The position numbers and the translations under genes were made by a program. A stretch of DNA of 64,000 nt. Origin: Seison nebaliae (taxonomy: Eukaryota; Rotifera; Pararotatoria; Seisonacea; Seisonidae). The stretch is taken from assembly GCA_023231475.1 (NCBI GenBank), contig JALJEE010000987.1, forward strand, positions 1 to 64,000, in the 5' to 3' direction. Under the pieces are notes generated by a model. The model was not told the origin of the DNA. It searched no databases and saw nothing but the letters and a program-made list of their open reading frames with translations. Below are positions 10,521-22,621 of the stretch, piece after piece (position 1 is the stretch's first letter; each line of letters begins with the position of its first letter).

Positions 10521-11634
10521 ATAACTTATTATTGACATGATGAAAAATAATAACTTATGACTGCTAAGATCTTCTTAATGATGTGCATCTTGTAATTGAC
10601 TGTAATTATTTCTCAATTACTATCAAGGTCGTCACATGCAATTATTAGATTATCTATATAAACAGTTGCGCAGATGTGGATTTCATAAATTTTATTGACT
10701 TTAATTTTACAAGATGTTTTCCCGTATCCTTTCATCGTATACAAAATATCGTACATTGAAACGTAATAATTTCACATTTGGTTTAAATAGTGTATATTAA
10801 ACAGGTTGGGTATTTTCCGTTGAAGTATTATATTCTTCCAACTTAATAATATTACACATATAAAACATGTATACATTCGGTTATTACGGTTATACCTGCA
10901 CTTCCTATTGCGTAATAGGTTTTATTCGAATAACTGTTAGTGAAAGCTCAATCAGTCGGTCTAACTAATGTAAAAATTGATTAATAGGCGATAACATCCT
11001 TATCTTCGAGTAATTTTCTCGGAGTAGTTCTCTCAAAAGTATTTCTTCACCTTAGAAAAATGAATTGCTGTACAAGACACAATATCAGCATAAGGTGTAA
11101 AATATTGAAAAACTGAAGGTAACTATCTAATGCGGCAACTAAGAACTGATATGGTTCGTTTAATGAAAACGGGCACTAGTATTTTGTGTAATTGATTATA
11201 AATCCATTGATGATTGGAAGTGATTTACATATTGACAATTAAGATAATTGGAAATAAATAAAGGAACGATATTTAATCTATTTGCTTGTTCCATCTATTT
11301 GTTTGTTAAAGAAATTATGTTCGAAAGACGAATGTCTTCCATACTCCATGTGAAAAATAAATAAGAAAAATATCGACATATTTTTTTGATATTAACACCG
11401 TTCGAATCAATGGTACCAACGGAATTTCATCGACAAATTCAATTTCCATAATGGGGTTTCTTTATTCTTTTGTGTAAAAACATATTCCTTCCAATTTCGC
11501 TTTCTTTTCTTATATTCGTCGTTACGTTATATTATTCATTTGTTGTTAGAAAAGACTTGAAGATAGAAGTACGAGTCGTTTTATCTGAAATCGTCAATCG
11601 AATACGAAAAAGAACAATTGCTACGAATGATCTG
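10521..11634. other. intergenic, no gene seen
   Basis: AT-rich DNA between a + strand and a - strand gene candidate, where their 3' ends converge. No feature supported. Confidence 0.45.
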
Positions 11635-11943
11635 TTATGTGTGTGAGACGTTTGGTATATGTACGTCATATGAATTCATTATCGATCCATTTCTGAATGA
11701 AGGATGGTGGAAAATTCCTCCTCCAACTATCCATTCTTTCTCATTTTTAGTTGATGTGACTCCTGTACAAATCATAAATTTATCAAAAATTAAATTTTGC
11801 ACAAATTCATCATTTCCTTTGATTATTTCACCATTTCTCTTCTTTTCGAAGAAGCCACTTTTACTAAATATGAAAGTTATTTCGATGATAAATTGAACTA
11901 GTTTTTTCTTCATTTATTACACAAACTTATCATCATATTCTAT
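11635..11943 (-). CDS. 3' exons of an unrecognised gene (5' part not resolved)
   Basis: A terminal exon at 11863-11635 (76 codons and a TAA) has coding-like composition. Its acceptor is ATATTTAG and its frame begins KSGFFEKKRNGEIIKG and ends VHIPNVSHT. It joins in phase to a 17-base exon at 11943-11927 through a 63-base intron. Further upstream (to about 12110) another coding-like stretch (SNNEKSDNGSSIIRYSS) exists, but I could not connect it without breaking frame. The protein is hydrophilic with no recognisable domain. It may be a real gene with an intron structure I misread, or a decaying copy. The + strand open frame over the same bases is taken to be its shadow. Confidence 0.33.
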
Positions 11944-12736
11944 CTTCCATCATGCATTTGCAACTATCTTATCATTCTTCTCCATAACAAAAGTGGAGAT
12001 TGCTTAAGTGAAAAGAACGAACTATATCGAATAATTGAACTTCCATTATCGGATTTCTCATTATTGGACAATTATTCAACAAATGAATCTGTGAGACAAA
12101 CTAACAAAGTAAGGTAACGAGTATTACATTTGTTAGTTTCCTTGACTATTCGATAGTAGAAACATATAAAATTTTTGGGTAGAAAATGATTTCCATTATA
12201 TTTCTTTTAATGGAAAATGTGCAATTGTTCTTCCGAACAGGATTGTAACGAATGATAAATTAATATGCGCTACCTACCCATTATTATTATTCTCGAACAT
12301 ATGGTAATGTGTCAGTATGACTCGGGGGAAGTGTTATGATTGGGAAGAGAAAAACATCAATCCATCCTTCTGTTTTCATTAGTAAAAGAAAGAAATACGA
12401 ATAGAAGTAAAATATTTTTTAAAATTATAAAAATAAGATTCATTCAAGAATTTATTTTCTGTTCAAAAAGGAAATAATCTTCAAATGATTAATTTGATAA
12501 TATTGAAGACAAATGATAAATTAACAAAAAAATAAGTGGTTCATCAAAAAAATGAAATTGGATCTCATCAGTTTAACTTTTTTAAAGTTTTTTTTAAAGT
12601 AAGAATATATGGAAACTCTTCAATTTATTTTTATGTTAATTACATTTTTATGTAACACATTACTATAGGAATTAGAGAAACAACTTAATTGATTGGATAA
12701 TAAGAAAAATCTCTTGTCAAAACTGAAATGAGAATG
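11944..12736. other. spacer, possibly with unresolved 5' exons of the gene at 11635-11943
   Basis: Apart from the coding-like - strand stretch near 11990-12110, nothing is recognised. It is downstream of the GPR107 stop codon. Confidence 0.35.
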
Positions 12737-15098
12737 TCAGAGAACACTTGTAGCAGTAGATGAAAAATTTTTCGAATCGTTCTCCAAATTATTCTGATCG
12801 ATCGTTGAAGGAAATCTCGTTTGTTGACTAAATATTACATCTTCATTATCTATATTGTCTGACAAGGATTGGACATTACTTATCCTTTCATTACTAATCG
12901 ATTGCTCATTAATTCCATTTGTCATATCAAAGTCATCGGTTGATCTTAAAGGCGAATATTCCATAGAATTATTTCGGAAAAAATTTTTCGATTTTGAAAT
13001 GAATCGACGAATATTTGTCGTACGTTGAATAGGCGCTAAATGTAAATTAGACAAATTAACAATTGCCATTCTCTCTTCTTCATTGTGAATGGTTGTTTGT
13101 TGGTTATTTGATGGTTTTGATACAATATTATCATTCGAGTTGTTTTCCAAATGTTGTGCAAGTCGCATATAACGTGGATTATCAAGAGTGGGTCGGAATT
13201 GATATCCGGTAATGACGAAGAAAATCGCAGTTGCTATTTCCGCAAACAGTTCATCCAGCCATCCCAAATCGAATGAAACGATTATCTAATTGTGAAAAAA
13301 GGAAATCAGTAGGAATTTGATTAGAATTTCAATTAACTTTTATAAGGAAAACGATGATGCGCGTGAAATAAATATAAATAATAATCGAAGTGTAAAAATG
13401 GCGAAAGATTCTTAGTTTTGCCAATGATGAATGTAATTTACCATCGACAACGGCAGCTCTCTGTAAATGACGAACTGACCAAATAATTGGAACGAAAACG
13501 GCTCCACAACAAAGTAGATCAACCAGAAAGAAGATGTTTCTCCATACTGTGACACTCTCTTCACTCCTTTCGCCTTCTTGAATAATGACGTCAGCAATGT
13601 TGGCAATTAATTGCAATGGAATAACTAGAAAGAATAATCGTTTTTCTCCCACTGAGAGAACGTGTTTAATGAACGACCATCCGGATCCCACCATCAACAC
13701 AGCAATGAACAATAATAAGCCTTTGCAAAGATGAACGATATAGTAAAGGATGGCCCACGCTCGTTCATGTCGACCATTAACGCCGATATAATATAAATTT
13801 AACTAAAATTAATATGTTGATGGGAAAAATTAAAGAAAATTTAAACTGAATGTAACATCAACGACAATGATTTTACGTAAATTAACGATAGCATTAACCA
13901 ATGTATTCGTAGAACTGGTGTGGCCGAAACGGCATTTGAGAATTTCTTATAAACTTCTTGTCGATTATTATCTATTCGATTATTAGACGATTGGGAGGAT
14001 GCAACCTTTGATTGTTGATGACGTTTAAGGAGAACGAATAACCAAACATTGGCAATGAGGAAGAAGATGACAGATAAAGCGAAATAGACATATGGCAAAG
14101 GCGCTTCATCTGCTGACAAGAAAGAACGATAATTTCTTTCATAGACATTCACGTGAAAATTCACAGAATAATCTTGAATTCGATGATTTGTTTTATCTGC
14201 GCAGTTTAGGAAATAGAATGAATATTGACCGGTCTCATCTTCGCGTTGAACAAGAACACTAAACTAATAAAATTCTAAAGAAGAAATTGAATCTTATAAA
14301 AAAAACTTCAAAATTGATTTTTGTTTTGTTCTCGGTAAATTCATACGATAGTTCTCTTGACAAAGGAATCATTGTCGAAATGTCAACAGTTGAAGAAGTG
14401 TGATGAATGGATGGATGAGATATATCACTTAAATCTTTTGTACCACTTGCTCTCATGAAAGAACTGATTCGACTATTCGCTGAATTCATCGTTTCAAATT
14501 TGTTCAACAACTGTAAAAATTCGACGGATTTACCTTTTCGATCTAATTTAATTCTAAAATAAAAGATTAAAATACATTTTCTTCTAATCTTCCAAATTGA
14601 ACTTTTTTTCATTATTTAAAAAAGTGAATATAACACTTCCTACATTCTTATCTTTTTTCGTTCTTGTCGTTCTTCCTCCACATGCTTCCATTCGCGTATC
14701 CTACGAATAAAATTCAACTATTCTTCATTAATAAAATAAAATACCAACACCATAATAATTGGCAGTCATATCTCTTCCATAACTAGTATATGTTCGTTCG
14801 AGAACAAATGAAAACTAAGAATGATTATAAACAAATCATAGAGCAACATCTAACTGGTACTGTTTCTTGAGTTGAGAATAAAGTATGATTAAAATTGGAA
14901 ATTTTAAAGGAGATTATTCCATTTTTTAAAAGTCCAAAAGATGCTAATGTAATTTTAGGACGACGGTCATTCTATGGAATAAAAAATTCAATTAAAACTT
15001 TTTAGAGAACTGGAAAAAAGAACATTAATATTGAATGAATGGATTCGACTATCTACATATTGAACAAAGTAGAATGTAACAAGTATAAAAAATTTCAT
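12737..15098 (-). CDS. GPR107: GPR107/GPR108-type Golgi seven-transmembrane protein
   Basis: Eight in-phase exons: 15098-15024, 14971-14855, 14814-14749, 14700-14603, 14553-14307, 14263-13847, 13802-13338 and 13285-12737, with introns of 44-52 bases and a product of 677 residues. Residues 1-18 are a signal peptide (MKFFILVTFYFVQYVDS). A luminal GOLD-like domain follows, with the family hallmarks KITLASFGLLKNG and FSFVLERTYTSYG. Then comes the membrane core, about 258-525: LSADEAPLPYVYF, LRIHWLMLSLIYVKSLSL, VGSGWSFIKHVLS, NIFFLVDLLCCGA, RHFYTSIIIYIYFTR and FFVITGYQFRPT. The family resides in Golgi and endosomes and acts in membrane trafficking. The C-terminal 150 residues are Ser/Asn-rich and longer than in vertebrates (about 600 residues in total). 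Confidence 0.93.
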
Positions 15099-15315
15099 AT
15101 TGTTTCAGTACATTGCTTCGTTCGACATTGATCAAAAAAACAGGAAGCTTGTCCAATCCAAACAATTTCTGTCAATCAACAAAATAATAACTAGATTAAT
15201 AACAAGAAGAGAATTAGAGAGCGCTGAAAATTCATCAATGAATCTGACAATTGTCAGATAAAGAAAAAATGTTATGAAATGAAATTTTGAAAAATGATAT
15301 CGGTTTTTTTTCATA

Positions 15316-17085
15316 TTATCGATTCAGAGGTTCCAATTTTCGGTTCTTGCGATCTTGTAATTTCTTTTTGAAATGGAGTCGTTTCACTGAAGTGTTTTTC
15401 TGATTTTTCTTTTTTCGGTTTTGTAATGAATCAATACGATGTCGGAGAGATGAGGGTATCATATAAGAAGGTAAAGAAGTGAGGTTCGGTGGTGCATGTC
15501 TACCCGACCTCAGAAAACCATCACTACGGAGATAAGATAAATCTTGCGGATGTTCATCAAAGAATTGCTTAAGTTTTTTTGAATTAACGATCTCTTTCTT
15601 AATCTCATTTAATCGACATTTCCTAATGACCAAAGGTGTTAGCGAACTCAAAACATCAGTTGCTCGATAATTGAATGCGCTTAATTCTTCGATTTGAAAT
15701 TTGAAATCTTTGAAGATAATAAATTGGTTATCGTGCGATGTCGAAGGAATTGATCGATCTTCAATTTCTTCTGATTTCTCTTCTTTCTTTTCTGATTCTT
15801 CTTCTTCGTCTGTCGATATGTTCATCAATTCTGCCAATTCTTTATCAATATCTTTCACCAATTGCATTTCATTCGAATGTTCTTCGTCGATCATCAATAA
15901 CGACACTCCTTCGTCATTACCCCGTGCACACCGTCCAGCTTTATGGATATAATTTGAAGTAGAATCAGGAGCATCGAAATGAACGACATAAGTTAAAGAA
16001 GAATAATCAATTCCTCGAGCAAAGTTACATAATGGTTGATCAGTTTCTTTTTTCTTTTCATCTTTTTTCTTCGAAGTCTTCTGCTTCTTACTCTTTTCCA
16101 TTTCCTTTGTATCATTGTCATCCTCCTCATCGGAGATGTTCTCATTGCAACAAATAATAATATTATATGCATCGTCATTAAATTGTTGTAAGGTTCGAAG
16201 ACGACAATTAAGTGGCAACTTGTTATTCAAAGTACATGAACGAATTTTGAATCGTTCTAGGAATAATCGAACACAATACGCACGGTCAATACTTCGGACG
16301 AAAATGAGACACTTCCCATTCAATAATTTCAACTTTAGTAATGAATATAAAATTGTAAATTTCATAATATCATTCTCACAATTTAATTTGAAATGGGACA
16401 ACTGTTTTAAGTAAGGCAGAGGCGATTCCTTCAAATTCAAGAGAGTGGAATTATGCAATAAAAGCTTCTTCAGATTTGTCGTCGATTCGTTGAGAGTTGC
16501 TGAGCACATGAAAATTTGAATGTTCAATGGGAGATATTTCGACAATTTCTGCATTGAATCACCGTGACGGAAAGTGAGAATCAGATCCGCTTCATCTATC
16601 ACAAGGAATTGTAATGAATCTCTCAAATTCAAACAATGTTCTTCAATAAACTTTAATAATTTCGTGGGAGTGCATACAAGAACATTGGGTGGTTCATGTT
16701 TCAACATCGTTGCCATCGCATGTTCAGAAGAACAAATTGTCCCATTCATAACGTTTAGACGGCTGTATGTCATCAACTTCTCGCAAATCTTCATAACTTG
16801 ATGACATAATTCTTTGGATGGGAGAAGTATAAGACAATCGATTCCATTCGATTCTTTTTTTCTTTCCGATTTCCTCATTAAACGATTGATAATTGGCAAA
16901 AGATAAGCACCCGTTTTACCCGATCCAGTTCGTCCACGTGCCACAATATTACCATTCTTGTTAAATAAACGAATCGACTCTTCTTGGATTGGAGTTGGAC
17001 ATTCCCATCCTAATTCTGTAATCGCCTTCAACAATTTCTCATTGAAAGAGAATGCTTCAAATTTATCGCATTTTTCCTCCGTCAT
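15316..17085 (-). CDS. DDX56: ATP-dependent DEAD-box RNA helicase, DDX56-like
   Basis: Single exon, 589 residues from the ATG at 17085; the frame is open 14 codons further but begins with TTG there. Order of motifs: Q motif region (FNEKLLKAITELGWECPTPI), motif I ARGRTGSGKT, PSKEL, VCTPTKLL, motif II VIDEADL, motif III CSATLNES, LIFVRSIDRAYC, ARGIDYSSLTYVVHFD and motif VI HKAGRCARG. An acidic insertion (KKDEKKKE region, about 330-360) interrupts the second RecA domain, as a shorter one does in DDX56 orthologs. The C-terminal LKEIKKEIVNSKKLKQFF and the Lys-rich tail (RLHFKKKLQDRKNRK) are also family features. DDX56 acts in nucleolar 60S ribosome assembly. The gene lies 217 bases upstream of GPR107 on the same strand and head-to-head with the KIAA0930-like gene. 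Confidence 0.94.
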   Translation of the reverse strand: MTEEKCDKFEAFSFNEKLLKAITELGWECPTPIQEESIRLFNKNGNIVARGRTGSGKTGAYLLPIINRLMRKSERKKESNGIDCLILLPSKELCHQVMKICEKLMTYSRLNVMNGTICSSEHAMATMLKHEPPNVLVCTPTKLLKFIEEHCLNLRDSLQFLVIDEADLILTFRHGDSMQKLSKYLPLNIQIFMCSATLNESTTNLKKLLLHNSTLLNLKESPLPYLKQLSHFKLNCENDIMKFTILYSLLKLKLLNGKCLIFVRSIDRAYCVRLFLERFKIRSCTLNNKLPLNCRLRTLQQFNDDAYNIIICCNENISDEEDDNDTKEMEKSKKQKTSKKKDEKKKETDQPLCNFARGIDYSSLTYVVHFDAPDSTSNYIHKAGRCARGNDEGVSLLMIDEEHSNEMQLVKDIDKELAELMNISTDEEEESEKKEEKSEEIEDRSIPSTSHDNQFIIFKDFKFQIEELSAFNYRATDVLSSLTPLVIRKCRLNEIKKEIVNSKKLKQFFDEHPQDLSYLRSDGFLRSGRHAPPNLTSLPSYMIPSSLRHRIDSLQNRKKKNQKNTSVKRLHFKKKLQDRKNRKLEPLNR

Positions 17086-17631
17086 TATTTCAATTAGTTC
17101 GATGAAAAATCCTCGTTCTTTTATCAAACAAAAAATAAATATGCGAATGATTCAACAATAAACGAGCGTTTTAATTTTATTAGAACGATTTCTTCCGAAA
17201 AAGACTTATGATTTGAATTGAAAATTCAATTATCTTCTTTCAATTTCATTGAATTCAATTCAATCTTAAATGTCATCAATTTCATATAGATGTTATTGGA
17301 TTGTATTTTCCTGAAATTATCATCGTTTTACTTCATTTTCTCTAATGTTTTGTTGGTTGGAATTGGAAAAATCGAATTTTCTGTGAGAAATAAATTTTAA
17401 TTAAAATTTATCAATTAATATAAAACTTCTGAACTTTGTAAATTGAAGAAAATGTATTGAAAAAATTAATTTAAAACTCGAAATATTTCTAGAAGACTAA
17501 AGTAATTCTCATTGAATGAATTATAATACAAATCTATAAAACTCTAAATGATAGAATGATTAAATATTTATGGTTAACCAAAATTCTTCTAATTATTCTA
17601 CGGTAGAATGGAAAGCTTATAAGTGTTTATT
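17086..17631. promoter_or_regulatory. divergent intergenic region between DDX56 and KIAA0930-like genes
   Basis: About 546 bases separate two head-to-head start codons, so both promoters must lie here or be shared. No defined promoter motif can be read. An upstream ATG at 17570 opens a 68-codon frame that overlaps the KIAA0930-like start in another frame; it may be an upstream ORF or, through a phase-0 splice, an alternative first exon. Confidence 0.45.
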
Positions 17632-19164
17632 ATGGCATTATCTCCTTCCTCCGTCATCCGAGAGATCAAAAAGATTGATCGAAAAATTAGGAAACAAAAG
17701 AATGATTCATCGGAATTCCAATTGTTGGGCAAGAATGATGAAGAGTGGTCAAAGTTCTTCCATTATTACATCTTAAATGGAACAATGAAATGTGACGACG
17801 ATTTGTTGTTTTATGTAAAAAAGGAAGCAGATGGCAAAATTATCAAACCCAAAAACGATGAAGTTTTTCTATTTCTTCCCATCAAACTTTCAGTTCCATT
17901 CAATTTGGAGATAGTAGAGGTGAAAGTTTTCCGTCGAAATACAACGGCCATTCCATCATCGAAAGATCTGTCTTTTAATTGGAAAGATACGATCTTACTG
18001 AATATTATCATAAATAATGTTCTTTTTTCATCTTTTTCAATTTTATTATTCTTTTGTTGTTTGATGGAAGATGACATATAGATTAACATTAGCTATTTGC
18101 GCCATAAAACAAAAAGAATTATTTGTAATTGAAAAGAAAACAACCGTTTATCTTTTTCTCTTCAAGAACAATTAATGAATGAATTGGATTTAGGAAGTTT
18201 ATGCAACGCCTAGTCAACGTCAGATGAATGGTAAAGGTGTGGAAGAGAAAATGGCATTCCCGAACATTTACTTTCATATTGATGATTTTGAAAATGTTTT
18301 GTTTTCTTTAATTGTTCGTTAATTGAAATTGTGAGAAGACATTCCAAAACATTCGAATAAAGAGAGATCATATAGCTTGTGTAGAATTAGTGGGCGAGGT
18401 GGCTGATGAAGACAATAAAGTTCACGAATATGTTCTATTTATCGGAAGCATCAAATATGAGATCTTGAAAAATATTTATGATTCAAAGGTTCATTCATCC
18501 ATTGATCATGTCTCGATTATTTTGGATAAGGAATTGGAGAAATCGAACAAATCATCAAAAAGAAAAGAATTCATTCGAATGAAAGGACCGAATGTTTTTT
18601 TATTTCTTTTTTTGCAGTTTCAATTGATAAATTGATCATTTGCAGAGTGTTGGATTTGCAGAAATGGCCGTATCGAAGCCAATTAAGAAAATGTTAGTCA
18701 AAGGACGTCATTCCATGTCAACCAGACCATCAATTCAATTCGACCAAATGAAAGATGTTCCACAACCATCTGTAATGACGACGTCTTTAATGAATGAGAA
18801 TGTTTTCTCTGAGCCACAGTCTCCATACAAGTCGAAAATGAACCGAGAATATGAAAGAAAGACAATGTTCCAACCGAAATATCGTACTGATTCTCTAACG
18901 AATTGGTTCAGTACAGGAAAGGAGTTTGGCGGAAAGAACTTCATAAAAAGTATCCAAGATATGGCATACATGTCACTAAGTCGAATAAATAGTAAGAGTT
19001 CAGTGAATGAAGATGGAATGAATGATGATGATGATGATGAAAATGATTATAAGTACGAAGAGCAATTGAATGTCCAATTGACATATACGACTATTACCCT
19101 CCAGACTATAAGCACCATTCTATTTGCATTAAGTAGTCGCATTCCGATTTTGAATAAGAAGTAA
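17632..19164 (+). CDS. KIAA0930: KIAA0930-family protein
   Basis: Five exons, 17632-18018, 18071-18145, 18194-18295, 18339-18593 and 18646-19164, with introns of 43-52 bases, give 445 residues (about 400 in vertebrates). Conserved blocks in order: DDDLLFYVKK, EVKVFRRNTTAIP, LNIIINNMTYRLTLAICA, EVYATPSQRQMNGKG, FPNIYFHIDDFEN, CVELVGEVADED, FIGSIKYEILKNIYDSKV, EFIRMKGP, GFAEMAVSK and the C-terminal QLTYTTITLQTI. These match the KIAA0930 (C22orf9) family from memory. The biochemical role of the family is unknown; the protein is predicted cytoplasmic and Ser-rich. Residues about 280-400 are low complexity with an Asp run. The start at 17632 is the first ATG in the conserved frame. Confidence 0.87.
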
Positions 19165-20434
19165 ACAAGTTTTATTTAAATGACAATTTTACGTTGTGCT
19201 CATTATCATTCAATTTTTTAATTTATTATTAATGTTATAATTCCCTATTAAATTCATGTTTATTTATTGATTTCTACTTAACATCTTTATTTATTATTTT
19301 CAATCAATAAATTATAAATTTCGAAGAGGTATTATCCTTCATAGAGAATTATATGTTATAATTATAGAAATTCCCCCGAAAAACTACATGTTTAGTAGCA
19401 TTTTTTCTGATGTTTCTCACAATATTTTGATGTGAGATAATATTTTTCGAGATAAAATTAAACATAGATTAGTGATAAAAATTGAAGGAAACGTAATTCA
19501 AATTTATTTCTTTCTTTCTTGTATGCCCAATCTGTCAAAGCTGAATTTCGAATAGTAATATACCAAATATTATAATTTTTTTACATAATTGGGTTCAGCT
19601 GGATGAATAGATTCTGATTTTTTAAACATTTTTATTAAGACGTGAAATCCCCATAGGATAAAGCATAAATAAAATCAATAAGGGAAGAAAAATTGCTACG
19701 GGAAATAAAATCACGACTGAAGTTGTCTACGAGCGCTTCCCAATCTTCCATGGAATATTATCCAGAGTGGAAAGATAGGATAATTAAAATTTTTCAATCA
19801 AGTTAAATTTTTTTTATATTTTGTATCGATTTTCCATACCTTCGAAACCGAATATTTTACTTAAATTGAGTAATTGTTAAAATTTATTGAGGTTTGATAA
19901 TTCAGAAAGAGAGAAAAATGAAGTTTGTTAATTAATGGGTTATCATCGGTTTTCCCGATGTTAGGACTATTAGAAAGAGCTTGAACAGGACTATCTAACG
20001 ATATGGTCCTTTAAATATATAATGGTATTTGAAGAAAGTGATGAGAATTTTAAAAAAATCTAATTTAGTCGATATATATATATTTTTTAAATGATATAGT
20101 AAAAGATGAATGAAAAGGGTTAAATTTTATTTGAAATTTCCCATATTTCCTACAATAAACTCTGGTCTTTCTCCGTTCTCATTACCGTTAATTGTTCAAT
20201 AATTAAAGATCTGTAATTACCTAATAAGTTCTTATGTTAAATGATAATATAATGAATAATACTGAATTCGCACACATGAACAAAGAAATGAATAAATTGA
20301 TAGAATTTGAAAGATATATGAAGTAAAACACACACTTTGAATAAATATAAACTCCTCATATAAATGTTCAATTGAACAGGAAAAACGCAAACAATTAAGA
20401 ATGATAATAAACGTTCGATGACTAATAAATGAAG
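19165..20434. other. convergent intergenic region with one short coding-like - strand ORF
   Basis: The 3' ends of two genes face each other here. Around 19636-19752 the - strand has a 38-codon frame from an ATG (begins MEDWEALVDNFSRDFISRS) that looks protein-like but joins no other exon I could find. The rest is AT-rich spacer. Confidence 0.35.
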
Positions 20435-22621
20435 TCAATTAGTTGTATTGAACCTAATTCTGGTTTCGCTTAATTTCGCTACTTCTGCTCTTCTAAGATC
20501 GATTCGATCATATATTACACCATCCACGTCGAACCCAATAATTTTTTCTCTTCCATTTGACGAATTGAGTTCGCTTCCCCAGACAAATACTTTTAGTGAA
20601 AGTCGTCGCGCATGCTCCACTTGTTGGGCGCCACTAGCTTTCAATAGATCTTCACTATGAAGAATCACTCCATCCAATCCGATAACATGAGCATATAATA
20701 TTGATTTGCTCACTTTTTGTGCTCTAATATCTAAATATGGATAATATTTTTTAGTTGGCCCTTGACTGAGAAGGAAAACCGAATAAACATTTTGTTTCAC
20801 TTTCATCATATTGGCAATATCTGGATCGAAACATGATAAGATAATGTGTCGCGATTTTGCATAGCAAAAGAGAACACTTAATATCATATCTACATATTCA
20901 TTTCGTTCGAAGAAATCTTTTATCTCATATCTTCCATCAATCAATTGCATCGGATATTTCACTTCCAAATTGAATCCGAGATTAGATGGTGATTTCTCCA
21001 ATATCTCTCTCAATGTTGGTAACGGTTTATCTTCCATCGAATTATGTTTGTCTATTGGAGAGTATGGTTGAATATCCTTCAATTGTTCCCAAGTTAATTC
21101 ATGAATTGGGTATGGTACAATTATTTCTTTATCACTCTCCTTCTTCTTCGGGAGAGATATTTTGAGAGTGAAATCATGATAAATAACTGGAATTCGATCT
21201 TTTGTCATAATGATATCGGTTTCAATAAAATCGGCACCATGCTTAAACGCTTGAGTGAAAGAGGCAATCGTATTTTCATTAACATCTGGTCGTTCGCCAC
21301 AAGCAACTTGGAAAGATGAACCCATTCCACGATGACCGACATGAAATAAAGGTTTCGTCTTTTTCAGAGTTCGAGAGAAAATGGCAACATTTCTTAATTG
21401 GTTATCGATCATTCGGAACTCATGTTCCGTTAAGATCGGTGCCCTTATAGACGTTCTGGATAAACAATCTATTTGTCTACGATTTCCTCTATTTAACATG
21501 CTATTAGTAGATGGTGTATCTGAAGTTTTAGCTTCAACAATTGTCTCATTTTCTTTTCCGTTATCATTCCTCTTACAACTATCGTCTATTCCCAATTTCT
21601 TTAAAGTCATAAGCGGAGACATTGATCTATCAGGTGTCCCATAAGTATAGAACAATCCGGTATATATCATTGTGTGAACACGTAACCGAGCTTGTGTTCT
21701 AATCAGATCATTTTGCTGCAACATTAAAGGCAAAATGTGAGTATTAAATGAAGAAGAATTCGAATGTTTTTTTGAAATGTGAATTGGACCAATCGACGTA
21801 TGCCCGATATCATCATCATGTGTTCCATCAAATAAATGAATATTGAAAGCGACATCATCAAATGTCGATCCTCTAGCACGAAATATTAACAAATCTTCAA
21901 CGTCGATAAATATTGCATCATTTTCGTTAAAATTTTTCCATCCAGTCGCCTCGTCTCCCCCAATTTTCGAATATTCCAAAATATAATTATTAAAATTGTT
22001 CGATTGATAGTCAGAAAGAGATCTGGTGGATGATCTCGGTCGCAATTCGTTTAAACTATATTGGCAATTACTCATCACCAATTTGGTGGCGGAGAATTTC
22101 ACTCGAATTTTTAATGCTTCATTTTTGTCTTTCTTCTTTCGTAACGACGATGGCAAATTACAAATGTTGTCAGTACAGGTGATGAAATGTGAGAGAGTAA
22201 ACCATGGACAAAAACTAATATGGATTTCTGTCTGACCGTGTAAAAGCCATCCGCGAATCAATGAAATTCTTTTTCCTTCAGTGTCTTCACCAAATTTATA
22301 TATCTTTTTTTCGGAAGTATTAAAATGACGTGGCGGTTCGTTTATTTCGATCAAATTCACAAAAATATCTCTATCAACTACAAAGGCAGTTAACAATCGA
22401 AAATAAATATCTTTGTGTTTCCCTACCAATTCAATACTTTTCTTGAATTGCTTTGTGGTATCGTTATTTTTCGTGATATCTTTATCGATACAAATGGCTT
22501 TATCTATTTGCCAATTACCGAGTTCGGGAATGTTTCCTACCAAAAATATTCCCTCCAGTGCTTGAAGTTGGTCTTTTTGAATAGAAACATTAATTTCTAA
22601 TTCATTTCCGTCCATCTTCAT
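20435..22621 (-). CDS. GPCPD1: glycerophosphocholine phosphodiesterase (GDE5-like)
   Basis: Single exon, 728 residues, close to the vertebrate length (about 670). The N-terminal 120 residues form a CBM20 carbohydrate-binding domain (IFLVGNIPELGNW). The C-terminal part from about residue 440 is a GDPD TIM-barrel domain: FHVGHRGMGSS (catalytic His-Arg), NENTIASF, GADFIETDI (metal-binding Glu/Asp), IVYHDFTL-type HDFTL (catalytic His) and NLEVKYP. The enzyme hydrolyses glycerophosphocholine to choline and glycerol-3-phosphate in the cytosol. The middle (about 150-400) carries the less conserved linker of the GPCPD1 family. The gene is convergent with the KIAA0930-like gene. The ATG at 22621 is followed by a second Met two codons later. 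Confidence 0.93.
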   Translation of the reverse strand: MKMDGNELEINVSIQKDQLQALEGIFLVGNIPELGNWQIDKAICIDKDITKNNDTTKQFKKSIELVGKHKDIYFRLLTAFVVDRDIFVNLIEINEPPRHFNTSEKKIYKFGEDTEGKRISLIRGWLLHGQTEIHISFCPWFTLSHFITCTDNICNLPSSLRKKKDKNEALKIRVKFSATKLVMSNCQYSLNELRPRSSTRSLSDYQSNNFNNYILEYSKIGGDEATGWKNFNENDAIFIDVEDLLIFRARGSTFDDVAFNIHLFDGTHDDDIGHTSIGPIHISKKHSNSSSFNTHILPLMLQQNDLIRTQARLRVHTMIYTGLFYTYGTPDRSMSPLMTLKKLGIDDSCKRNDNGKENETIVEAKTSDTPSTNSMLNRGNRRQIDCLSRTSIRAPILTEHEFRMIDNQLRNVAIFSRTLKKTKPLFHVGHRGMGSSFQVACGERPDVNENTIASFTQAFKHGADFIETDIIMTKDRIPVIYHDFTLKISLPKKKESDKEIIVPYPIHELTWEQLKDIQPYSPIDKHNSMEDKPLPTLREILEKSPSNLGFNLEVKYPMQLIDGRYEIKDFFERNEYVDMILSVLFCYAKSRHIILSCFDPDIANMMKVKQNVYSVFLLSQGPTKKYYPYLDIRAQKVSKSILYAHVIGLDGVILHSEDLLKASGAQQVEHARRLSLKVFVWGSELNSSNGREKIIGFDVDGVIYDRIDLRRAEVAKLSETRIRFNTTN

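Noticed and set aside
11618-11896. 92-codon + strand frame
   Set aside because: Opposite a - strand exon with better codon usage and splice sites; treated as its shadow.
14644-14814. A separate short gene ending between GPR107 and DDX56
   Set aside because: The segments proved to be luminal-domain exons of GPR107 once the donor at 14748 was used.
15701-17161. Several + strand open frames within the helicase gene
   Set aside because: They lie opposite a well-matched DDX56 coding exon and have no homology or splice support; they are antisense shadows.
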